Assembly (NCBI GenBank): GCA_035772405.1
Contig: JAYKKM010000049.1
Location: forward strand, 1,953,501-2,017,500
Origin: Chrysogorgia sp. JL179-B06
Taxonomy: Eukaryota; Cnidaria; Anthozoa; Scleralcyonacea; Chrysogorgiidae
Length of the DNA: 64,000 nt
Reading direction: 5' to 3'
Of this stretch, positions 54,420-64,000 are shown piece by piece. The first letter of the stretch is position 1, and each line of letters opens with the position of its first letter. A program made the translations under genes and the position numbers. The notes below the pieces were generated by a model that saw only the letters and a program-made list of their open reading frames with translations, made no database searches and had not been told where the DNA came from.

Positions 54420-55570
54420 AACGAAAATTAAGTTTGTTTTATTTGAAAGAACTTTTAAAACAATGAAGAATATTAATTTACGGCTCTTTCTTATTTCTCT
54501 TGAGATATTTTCAAATGAGATAACCTATGACGTCAAAAGGTTTGCAAAACATTTTAACATATTGGAAATCGTGTATATATATATCATTAAGATTATTAAA
54601 CGAAATCACTTGAAACTTTGCATGTGGATACAGACCACTAAACTGCAGAACATCGTTCAAGTTTTAATGTTACAATAGTAATAGTCGTCAGCCTCTTAGC
54701 ATAATTGCCTAACTCATTTTTTGGCCAAATTGAGTTAGTTGCCTAAGTCAGTCACTAATCAGCTTTTGCATCTGCTGCAAAAGTGCCCAAGTCATTAACC
54801 ATCAAAAAGCTTCTTTCATCTGCGTATGTCAGTAGCGTGAGTTAGGCATTTTATCAATACATCCAAAATAACTACATCCAAAATCACTACATCCAAAATC
54901 TCAGAAAATGAGTTAGGCAATTATGCTAAGAGGCTGACGTAGTATAGTTCCCAGACCTCTAAGTCTCTTTGTCAAAAATCTTTGTTTTCTGACAGCTATG
55001 TGTTGCACCAAAGTTAAACTTCAGTTTATAACTGGCCAACCCGAAAATATTTAGGACGCGGAAGAGAAAAAATATCATTTTATTTTAGAAATCATGAAGA
55101 TGTCTGAAAACTAATTTGTTACCATGGCGACCATAAAACTACAACGATGCATGCAAAGTTCAAGTGATTTCACAGGTCACCCAAGCTCATTGTGTGGCAA
55201 TCTGTGTTTATATTGGAATTTATTCAATTTGTCAAAATTAGAGGAATTTTGTAACAATAAACTGCAAATAATAGATGGCAATATCCTCTAATTTTGACAA
55301 ATCGAATAAATTCCAATATAAACACAGATTGCCACACAATGAGCTTGGGCGACTGTGGTGATTTTGTTTAATAATCGTAAATATATACACGATTTTCCAA
55401 TATTTTTGCAAACTTTTGACGTCATAGGTTATCTCATTTGAATATCACATAAGTCTAAATATCTCAAGAACCAAGTGAAATATGAAAGAGCTGTAAATTA
55501 ATATTCTTCATTATCTTAAACGTTCTTTCAAATAAAACAAACTTAATTTTTATTTCATAGGCATTTTAAG
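54420..55570. repeat. Nested palindromic elements
   Basis: An outer palindrome (54430-54640 against 55380-55560) encloses an inverted-repeat element at 54687-54945 with ends GTCAGCCTCTTAGCATAATT, and an inner palindrome at 55165-55350 with arms CAAGCTCATTGTGTGGCAAT. No coding content. Confidence 0.78.
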
Positions 55571-55619
55571 TCAGCACTTTTCTGTTTTCGAATAATAGTC
55601 TTTATTGGTTATACATGTA

Positions 55620-55902
55620 CAGTGTGCATAAAAAAAAACTGAACCCTTAGAAAACGGTCTTATACTCCTGAGAAATTAAAAACACGGTCTTAATACACCT
55701 GGGAAATTAAGATAACTTGTAATCGTGTGAAGGAGCATAACTGCAAAGAAACATGTTAAATATATTAACGTTTCTTTGCAATTATTCTCCTTCATACGTT
55801 TACAAGTTATCTTAATTTCCCAGGTGTATTAAGACCGTGTTTTTAATTTCCCAGGAGTATAAGACCGTTTTCTAAGGGTTCAGTTTTTTTTTATACACAC
55901 TG
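55620..55902. mobile_element. Palindromic mariner-type MITE
   Basis: TA-flanked, ends CAGTGTGCATAAAAAAAAAC and mirror; arms of about 140 bp. Confidence 0.88.
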
Positions 55903-55979
55903 TAGTACTTTTGATTTTATAATGAAATGTAATTAGTTTTATAAGTAACTTAAGTAATTAAGAATGCATTGTTGTAATA

Positions 55980-56164
55980 CAGTGTGTATCAAGCGCTGCG
56001 TTAATCAAGAAAAGAGAAAGCAGTTTTCAATACGAATGCAATCCAAGTTATTTTTTACGCATTCGTTGCTCAGAGGTGTCTAAGCCTTCAAACTATTACA
56101 ATGGCTTCTTTGAAAAAATGCTAATTCACAGTTGCTTCCGGTAGCGGTTTTTTTATACACACTG
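55980..56164. mobile_element. Short mariner-type MITE
   Basis: TA-flanked, with ends CAGTGTGTAT and mirror. Its termini match the element 78 bp upstream, but the interior differs. Confidence 0.75.
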
Positions 56165-56929
56165 TATATTAATGTTTACATAGATTATCAGTTCAAGTTA
56201 CTCTATTATAACCTTTTACCTGTACAAAGCGTTCTTTCTTAATGTTTCAATTCGATAATATTAGCAAAAGCAAACATGGCTATACAAACCACATTACATA
56301 TACAAATACTTTCACCTCAACACAAGAACTATTACTTCGCAGCTATCATTATCTTTTAGATATACTAGTTAAGAATGCATCGAGACCTGTACTATATGCT
56401 CCTAAAACGCCTTTGCGACATTTACCAACGAATCATACGAGGAATCATAAACGTGAATTGTGTTGGCAGTTGCGTCCAAACAATTGCCGGCATATACCAG
56501 AATGGCAATATCGTAAGGCAGCGTTTAAACAGACATCTTTCGTAACAACTGCCATTTTTAATATTCTTTTATGTATAGGAAGCAAAGATTATTTTGAATT
56601 GCAGACACACAATTAAAATGAGGCCAACGAAAGGAAAAATAGTATATAGACCTCTCACAACGGGGTTTATTATATGCATGACAAAATTACTACATTCGGA
56701 TTGGTTGAAAGGAGTACAATCAATGATTTTCCCAAAACAAACAAAATGGCCGATCAAATTTTGTTATGCATACAATAACAATTTTCAAATATCACATAAA
56801 TCCTTAATTGTACTCGCTATCATATGAATAAATATGAAAGCTGCTAAGTTCTCAAAAAACTGGATATAATGAAAAGGAGAAGTAAGAGAACTTCAGTATT
56901 TCGAAAAATACTAAGTATAAGCTGTCTAA

Positions 56930-57240
56930 GTAAGATATACTCCATGGTTTATCACCGGGCTATCTCACAAACCTAATTGAGGAACGACAACCTACACGTG
57001 CACTCCGTTCATCAAACAAATCCCTCTTGTGTATTCCAGTAACTGGAGAAAGTACGGTTACATATGGAAGTCGAGCATTTTCATCTGCAGCACCTGAACT
57101 TTGGAACCCTCTTCCGGAATACATTAAGTCCAGTGAAAACGTTCCAATTTAAGAGATCTCTGAAAACATTTTTGTTTAAACGAGCCTATAATGTTTAGTT
57201 ATTTTAATAATGAACAATTCCCAGCTTGTCGAGTCATATC
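56930..57240 (+). pseudogene. LINE ORF2 C-terminal fragment
   Basis: Encodes P-R/T-R-A-L-R-S-S-N-K-S-L-L and, further on, T-Y-G-S-R-A-F-S-S-A-A-P-E-L-W-N-P-L-P-E-Y, then stops. Confidence 0.72.
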
Positions 57241-58970
57241 TTTTGAGACCCAATTTTTCTTCTTTCACTATAAATAACGGCTGCCATTTTAAATATTCTT
57301 TTATGCGCATCTGAATTTTCCTTTCTATATAGCGTCGTTAGAAAACAAAGATTCTTTTGGATTACACACACACAATTGAAACGAGGCCAGAAATGACATA
57401 TCATTATATTAGGGAAATATCACAAATAGACCTCTTTCAGACTTTCACAACGGCGGCCTCACTCGTAATTTACCTTCATTAGACAAAGCAAAGATTCTTT
57501 TGAATTACAGAGGCCAGAAAGGCTAATGAAGATGCATATAAAGGAATATTTAAATCGGTTAGTCGCCGTTATGAAAGAGGTCTCTATAGGCATTTACAAG
57601 CAGTTGTAATCTTTGTGGAAACTTCACTTGGGGCCAAAAAACACAGGACTGTTAAAGCGGATCTATATATGCATTGTATAAACATTAGCAAAAAAGTAGA
57701 TTCACTCAAACTACACAAAATACAAATCATATATACTCTAAAACCTTGGTGTACGGCCAAATGAAACGTAAACTAAATATACATGCACTTCCGTCCTCCA
57801 ATATAGTTGTGCAAGAATCAAGGTGGCCAGTGCGAAAAATAGAATGTTGTGAACCAAATGCCGATAAATAATAAATGCTTCGTCATTATTATGAGCTCAG
57901 CATGGGTGGCATGTGCACATTGGAAGGTTAACGAAGGCCAAATCACGGTTGCTATTATTGCTCCAAGCGTTCACAATGCGGAACAGCAATTGTGTGCAAG
58001 TAAACACAAAGTCCGGCCGAAGACGGAAAATAACATAAACTCAAATGCACACGTCACGGTCATGCTTTGAGCACGTGAACATCCATGTACTCGTGCATTA
58101 GCTTGCTTGGAAACCGCCGAGCAGATTCATTTTACGGCGAAAAACATTCAAAACAATCGGAGAAACATTTGTAACGTTCGAAACCGCCTTTTGTAGAATG
58201 CTTATCCGGACATTCATTTATCTATTACGTATTTATCTATTACGATTTATTATTTTTTACCTGGAATTCTGCACATATTTTGCTCAAGGGTTCTGTCTAA
58301 CAGCAAAACAATAACGCCCCTTGACAACTACCAAAAAGTTTTCTTTTTGTACAAATAACGTGCTTTTGATGTTACCACGCGGGCGAGATCTAATCCTTGC
58401 GAGACTAGTTCTTCGTATATCAACGTTCACCAAGCTCAGTTCAAATAGCGAAGAAGCACTAGCCGCAGACGAACGACAGGCGGAGAAAGGGTCAGTTGGT
58501 AGGGACACTTCGACTCTTTGTTCAACAACGAGGCCATATTTTGATAAATTGCAACTTGACGCCGTCAGAGTAATAATGATCAGCGTCAGCGAAAGTCAAG
58601 TTTCCCACATACGCGGTAATCATGATGATGCATATATGTGATGATGTGATTCACAGTTTAAATGGGCATTTTGCAACATTTAGTACCAACGAATCATGAA
58701 CAAGAATTCATACCTCGCGTAGAGGCATGATAATCGCAAGAAAAGATCGTGTAGAGAGGTCACTCGAAATATTTCGTCAGAAATAAACTTTCCTAGTTTT
58801 AATACAGCAGAACTGTTTGACTAGTAGCGCATCAATACACCGCTTCTCTTTGTGTTGTGGCTAGCGGCGAATGTATTCTTTCACGCTACTATAATAATAT
58901 TTCAACATCATGCCCTTCGCCACTGGCGTCATTATAACGGACGACGAAGCACGTGTGAGTAGGCAGTGTT
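57241..58970. other. Intergenic, nothing recognised
   Basis: Small ORFs here (for example 58321-58641 plus and 58284-58508 minus) overlap on opposite strands and show no domain I know. No RNA gene is seen. Confidence 0.45.
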
Positions 58971-58984
58971 TTGGATATGTAGCA

Positions 58985-59030
58985 AAGCGAAAAGGTACAG
59001 ACGTTTCGAGCGGAGCCCTTCATCAGAGTA
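58985..59030 (-). other. PLE-type terminal motif
   Basis: Minus strand CTCTGATGAAGGGCTCCGCT then CGAAACGTCTG: the same CTGATGA, stem, GAAACGT layout as the Penelope ends at 1690 and 30245. Confidence 0.5.
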
Positions 59031-59149
59031 AGGCCCGTTTCAAAGTCCAAATTTTCATGTGTCGAATGTAATGCAAATGGCTTAAACAAAGGATTTTGCT
59101 CATTTACATTAGATACGACACATGAAAAGTTCGACATTTGAAACCGGCC
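59031..59149. mobile_element. Small palindromic MITE
   Basis: Arms of about 50 bp: AATTTTCATGTGTCGAATGT and a near mirror at 59105-59130; ends GGCCCGTTTCAAA. Confidence 0.72.
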
Positions 59150-59854
59150 TATTAAGACACCACAGTTATACCAATCTGTAACGCCGATTTCGCGGGTCGC
59201 AATGGCGTTGTGAGATACATCGGGGAGTGTAACATACGCACAGAACGCCGACTTCAGCGTTCCAAAGCATTGAAAGGTTTTTATATGGGGTCATAAACTT
59301 GGAACGCAAACTGCAACACAAGCAGAATTTGATGAGTGTATATATAGCATGCAAATTGTTAGATTTGTTTTGCAACGCGCCATTGCGACAGAAATTGGTG
59401 ACAGAAACTGTAGCTTTATTCAATAGAATTATTCGTGCAAAACAAAAAGAATGAATAATTTTTAGTCCTTAGAGTAATCACAACGTCGCCCGTCGTTCTC
59501 CCCAGTACTCGTTCTTTTAACGTCTTCACTGTAAGGACGACGTCAAGTATAGACAGTGGTGGGCGGTCTTACCCAAAGTTGACTTCAAACAATATATACA
59601 GTTGGTGTTTTATAGACTTTGAACCTTTTTGGAGAGTCATAAAATGTTTAAAATAGTTTATTATAGTTATTATTTAAAATATTTAAATGATAAAATTTAG
59701 GTCGTTCATTTACCGCCTTCATTGTCCTATAGTTCCGTAAAACTTATATACCAATTCGTCTCACCGATTTCTGTAGCAATGGCGTTGCGGACCAAATCGA
59801 GTTCGCCGAGTTTACACCGCGGCCGACCATTTTGAAATTTATGTGTTGAATATA

Positions 59855-59935
59855 TACACTGATGTAGTAACTGTGGGAACTTGGAGTAGACAGACGATAC
59901 ATGGACGATCATCAAACTCAAATCCTCAGAAAATT
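59855..59935 (+). repeat. Terminal block of the tRNA-headed inverted-repeat family
   Basis: CTTGGAGTAGACAGACGATA with ACATGGACGATC, as in the copies at 12029 and 16505; the tRNA part is absent. Confidence 0.78.
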
Positions 59936-61101
59936 CGTGAATGTTGCAGGCGCTCGCCACAGCAATTTCGAAATGTCGGTATGATGAGGCCAAAACGTCG
60001 GCTAGCAGGTATATTTTTAACTCAATTAGTTTAAACTGCAGTCGTGCAGATCATTCTCGTGATCCATCGTATGTGTTTATAGGAATTATTGCGAAACAAG
60101 TTGACAATATTTGTATCGGCTATACACTCACTCAACTTCTGCTTCCGTTGCAAGTTTTTGACTCCATATATCAAAAATTTCCAATACTTCGGAAACGCTA
60201 ACTACACTGCCCAGTAGTTACTGCCCTCGCAACGCCATTGCAACAGAAATCCGGACAAACAGAAATTGGCTAGTGTATATAACCGTGTTTTTAAGGTCGC
60301 TATAAGGCATATGATTTCGCAGAGTTCTTTGTATTGGATGAAAAATTTAATTGAAATCAAGATAGAAAGAAGCAACTTTAAATAAGCAAGAACAACATGG
60401 ACATCAGTGATTCCCTTTCAATGGCCATCTACTAACAGGTCTCGCATGCTTAAGGTCAACAAGCTTCAAGTTAGTCAACAATATTTTAAGGTACATTTTA
60501 AGGTAAACAATTTACATTTTACTTTAACATTTGACTTTGGCCTTCTCTCGAAACGTTAGACCTCTTGTACACTATTGCGGCAGTACCCCAACTTTTGTAG
60601 TATTTGATTATACTTCTACCGCACTGCCAGCACAACTTTCATATACCACAGTGGTATATGTATATATGTTCGCTAATCATGTCTCACTGCTACCAGTTGC
60701 AAGGATTTACCCACGTTCAGACATAGACTACACGTCATTAAGGATTCTTCATCGCGTCCAAAAGAGCTTACGGATTTCAGGTAGGCCGACGCCAACACTA
60801 TAAGCTGCCATATATACGTTGAAACAGAAACGAAATAACACATATTATATGCTAATAGTGCAGGCTGTAATCACGATAACAACGCGTGGAGATTGTTTAC
60901 ATTGACTTGGTTCAAAGACGGTCCAAAGTCTGTCGGAATCGCTGGAGCGATCAGCGCGAGTGAAAACGAAAAACCACTTGATTAGGCAAGCGAACAATAG
61001 GTTGGTGGCCTCGAACGACCTTCTCTTCCGCATTGTTTTTGCGTAGGTGTCAATCATACATCTGCCACCGCGAATCACAATTTCCGTTGCGCGCGCGTCC
61101 C

Positions 61102-61141
61102 TTTAAAAGGGCTTCACACGGAGCGGTCGAAACAGATCAGT
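61102..61141 (+). promoter_or_regulatory. Candidate core promoter of the luciferase-like gene
   Basis: TTTAAAAG (61102-61109) lies about 33 bp before ATCAGTCC (61136-61143), an initiator-like TCAGT. The predicted start site is about 35 nt from the ATG. TATA plus Inr spacing is right for a focused pol II promoter. Confidence 0.5.
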
Positions 61142-61172
61142 CCACAGCCAAGCTCCTTCGCTGCCTTGAACG

Positions 61173-62183
61173 ATGGGTTCGGCTCTCTCACTAACCGTCC
61201 ACTGTCACACGATTCTGAAACGCGCCCTCAAGCCGACATCGGAGGCGAGGAAAGATTCGGCAAACCCGATCACTGCTGACGAATGGTTCGGGCAGTGCCG
61301 TCGAATAGATGTGCTCGACTCGACCATGAGTTACTACGACTCGGCGCCAGAAGCGGGCCACGAAACAACCGAAGTCGTGGTGTTCCTTCATGGAAATCCA
61401 ACGTCCTCGTACGTCTGGAGGAACATTGTGCCGTACGTGGAGGACATGAGAGCCAGGTGCCTAGCACCGGACCTGATTGGCATGGGAGAGTCCGGCAGCA
61501 GTGGCAACAACTCGTACAGGTTCGTGGATCACTACAGATACCTGGAGGCCTGGATGGATGGAATGGAGCTACCGGCGAAGGTGACATTGGTGTGCCATGA
61601 TTGGGGCTCGGGCTTGGCGTTCCACTGGTGCCACATGCACCCCGAACGCGTGCGGGCCTTGGTGCACATGGAGAGCGTCGTGATGCCGTCGACGTCGTGG
61701 AAGCAGTGGCCGATTGTACCGAAGATGATCTTCCAGAGCATGCGCTCCGAGGCCGGCGAGAAGCTTATCTTGAAGCGAAACTTTTTCGTCGAGAGACTAA
61801 TACCGGCGAACACTCTGCGCAAACTGAAGTCCGTCGAGATGGACGCGTACAGGCGGCCGTTCCGCGAGAAAGGCGAGAGTCGTCGACCGATGTTGACCTG
61901 GCCGAGAGAGATCCCGTTTGAAAGCGAAGGGCCGTACGATGTACTGAAAATCGTTCAGGACTACGGGAGGTTCATGCGTGGACAGAGCTCGGCGGCGGAC
62001 ATCCCGAAGTTATTCATCGAAGCCGACCCGGGCATCTTCAGCAAGGCGATCTCGGAGACGGCGCTGTCTTGGCCGAACACTCGCACAGTCAAAGTCAAGG
62101 GACTGCATTACATTCAAGAGGACTCACCGGCCGAGATAGGAGAAGCCATCGCGACATTTTTAAAAGGAGTGTATGTACAATGA
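61173..62183 (+). CDS. Renilla-luciferase-like alpha/beta-hydrolase, intronless
   Basis: 336 codons, ATG at 61173 in a fair start context. It belongs to the haloalkane dehalogenase / Renilla luciferase family. H-G-N-P-T-S-S-Y-V-W (residues 73-82) supplies the oxyanion/halide Asn75. The nucleophile is D143 in C-H-D-W-G-S-G, with W144 beside it, the acid is E167 in H-M-E-S-V-V and the base is H312 in K-G-L-H-Y-I-Q-E-D. W-P-R-E-I-P, E-K-G-E-x-R-R-P and F-I-E-A-D-P-G are also family blocks. Sequence is much closer to Renilla luciferase than to bacterial dehalogenases. The enzyme may oxidise coelenterazine with light emission or act as a dehalogenase; the sequence cannot decide. A 20-residue N-terminal extension begins M-G-S-A-L-S. 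The gene is clearly GC-richer than its flanks. Confidence 0.92.
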   Translation: MGSALSLTVHCHTILKRALKPTSEARKDSANPITADEWFGQCRRIDVLDSTMSYYDSAPEAGHETTEVVVFLHGNPTSSYVWRNIVPYVEDMRARCLAPDLIGMGESGSSGNNSYRFVDHYRYLEAWMDGMELPAKVTLVCHDWGSGLAFHWCHMHPERVRALVHMESVVMPSTSWKQWPIVPKMIFQSMRSEAGEKLILKRNFFVERLIPANTLRKLKSVEMDAYRRPFREKGESRRPMLTWPREIPFESEGPYDVLKIVQDYGRFMRGQSSAADIPKLFIEADPGIFSKAISETALSWPNTRTVKVKGLHYIQEDSPAEIGEAIATFLKGVYVQ

Positions 62184-62214
62184 GTTGCAACAATAATGTC
62201 TTTATATCAAGGTG

Positions 62215-62220
62215 ATTAAA
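62215..62220 (+). terminator. Possible polyadenylation signal
   Basis: ATTAAA about 32 nt after the stop; a canonical AATAAA occurs later at 62478-62483. Either could end the luciferase-like mRNA. Confidence 0.4.
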
Positions 62221-62489
62221 CACATGCAGCTCTTTTTAAGAAGCCAGGGGGGCGTTGACGCCGTTAACGTTTTATGCAGATGGTGATGATGAACGCTACC
62301 GAGGTCACACAAATAAGACATGTCATAACTCACGAACATGGGAACTGATCAACATGAGCGTGTCTCAAAGACACCTTTTGCCTACATGGCATATTTAGGT
62401 TATTTATTAGATTTTTTTCCATGTGAAATGAAAATGTTGTATTGTGCAGGGTGGGGATGAATGCACAGAGTCTTATAAATAAATGCATT

Positions 62490-64000
62490 GAATTTACGAG
62501 TAAAATATACTGGAGGGTTTATATCTATTGGTGTGTGTGCGTTGAATTGTGTTCTTGATTTTGTGGGTTCAGGCACCAAAGGTCGCATGCTATATTAAGA
62601 TTTAAGGTTAATGAAGTTATCAAGACAAGCCTCGCCACTTTTCGTTTCCTGATTACCTCGAACAATAAGCGAATTGGCCACTTAATCGTAATATCGCACA
62701 TTGGCGAGTAATCTGTGTGTAGAAAATCGGATACAATACAAAGAATGAGGTAGACCAAACTAGCTGCCATCAAGCTAATGGAATTTCCTTTTTGAAATTA
62801 TAGCATTCCTGGGTAGTCGAAAGTCCGGAACTAACTGACGTCGAGATACGAAAAAAATTCAGCTCAATTCCTTACGTTGAACGTTATCGCACATCACGCA
62901 TGATGTATAGCTTGTTTCTCACGGTTCCCGGCTGCCTGGTGCACGTTTCACAGCTCGTACTTTGAAAACACACACAAATATGATCGACTATACGTAACAG
63001 TTTCGACAAAACGAAAGAAGCCAATCAAAGGGTAAACAATAAACGTTTGAAACCGAAGAGAATTTTCAGAATAATGAGCGACAAAGCTGAGCGAGGTCAT
63101 TAAAGGTCGCCTGGCCCTTCCGGTGGTGTACGGGTGAAATCGGAATTGGGTCGAGCAAAGGACATTAATATATAGGGATGGGGTTACGCAAGCCAGGACA
63201 AAGACGACGGTAGATATTAACAACTGTCTAAATTTTAGTATCTAAATTGAAATCATGGATACCTCACTACGTGTTGCATGACTCGATGCTCATTTTCATA
63301 AACCAAATAGGTTTAAAATTTAAAAAAGGATTGTAGTAACTGTTTTGAAATCCCGAAGACGTGAAAATTATCCGCTGAGTGGCGTTGTATGTAGAATGAG
63401 AACGTTGGGAGTAATCTTGGGATTAATACTTGTTCATTTTCTTTGTAAAGATTATATGCACACAACGTCGCTTTTAATTTTGTCGTTTGGACGCTCTAGT
63501 CATGGGCAGGCTGCAACCCCCCAATAATTTGCTAAAATGTTTTGCAACATACTTTTGAGATGAAAAAATCTGTTAGATATTCATTGTCCTGGATTTGAAC
63601 ATGATTTTAAGATCCTTAAAATCATGTATCTTTATTTATGAAACAAATATATCTTGTGTTTAAACCAATTAAACGACGAAAATCATCAAGATTGCGATTG
63701 TGTGAGCTCTCGATCCTGATAATTTGGCTCTGTGTAATTCAGGTTCCAAAGAACAATAAAAACTGTAGAAACGACGCCATGAACATGAAATTTCTTAGTC
63801 AACATATAACTTAGGGAAATTGATAAAAAATTGGCATTAAATTCTCCAGATTAGCAAATTATGTTGTGATTCTTCATTTTTATATAAAATTTGAACTATG
63901 CCTACCGCAAAATGAGCTGAAAATATTCGCTCAAATTGCAGGAAATGGTGTTTCCGAGGTTCTATATTTCAAAAATTTGCATGTCATATATGTATATATG
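62490..64000. other. 3' flank, nothing recognised
   Basis: No gene or RNA is seen. The last 70 bp (GCAGGAAATGGTGTTTC at 63940-63956) match the dispersed family inside the 31072-31720 element. Confidence 0.45.

Noticed and set aside
56242..56616. 124-codon plus-strand ORF
   Set aside because: No domain, no splice logic, and it lies among repeats, including a LINE-3'-end-like GCTCCTAAAACG.
61270..61921. Overlapping ORFs on both strands within the luciferase-like gene
   Set aside because: They are shadows caused by the high GC content; the main frame carries all catalytic motifs.

Overview
The window looks like nuclear DNA from a marine invertebrate, most likely a cnidarian. It is AT-rich and has GT-AG spliced genes with kilobase introns. 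Penelope-like elements, CR1/L2-like LINEs, tRNA-headed SINEs and many small inverted-repeat transposons fill it, and it carries a Renilla-luciferase-type gene. The cnidarian call is an inference from gene and repeat style. An echinoderm, sponge or hemichordate cannot be excluded from the sequence alone.

Four genes can be rebuilt with matching splice phases. (1) An R3HCC1/R3HCC1L-like gene on the minus strand (14950 down to 9010, 3' exons not found here) has an N-terminal R3H domain exon and a large exon with about 22 copies of a 7-residue repeat. (2) A complete six-exon threonine-synthase-like 2 gene (THNSL2), minus strand, 35952 down to 20855, encodes 469 aa. (3) A complete five-exon gene, minus strand, 46134 down to 38823, encodes a 368-aa secreted protein with a furin-type site, a novel central region and two EGF-like modules. 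(4) An intronless Renilla-luciferase/haloalkane-dehalogenase-like gene, plus strand, 61173-62183, has all catalytic residues, a TATA/Inr-like promoter and visibly higher GC than its surroundings. A plus-strand ORF near 924-1431 weakly resembles the ciliary protein CFAP276.

Layout: 1-606 is a 19-bp minisatellite. 1.7-9.0 kb is a Penelope-like element (minus) broken by a 4.6-kb CR1/L2-like LINE and by a short 5'-truncated LINE. 9.0-15.0 kb is the R3HCC1-like gene, whose intron holds palindromic tRNA-headed elements and a pogo/Tigger relic. 16.2-20.8 kb holds LINE relics, including one of the type with a restriction-like endonuclease. 20.8-36.0 kb is THNSL2 with mobile elements in its introns, among them a second Penelope fragment in plus orientation. 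36-38.8 kb is repeats. 38.8-46.1 kb is the EGF gene, whose third intron contains a Tc1-like element and a GATC-rich palindromic satellite. 46.4-60.8 kb is a graveyard of LINE 3' ends, hAT-like and palindromic elements. 61.1-62.5 kb is the luciferase-like gene, and the rest is unassigned.

The four genes are not an operon and show no obvious shared pathway. THNSL2 is a PLP enzyme, R3HCC1-like a putative RNA-binding protein, the EGF protein is extracellular, and the luciferase-like protein is an alpha/beta-hydrolase.
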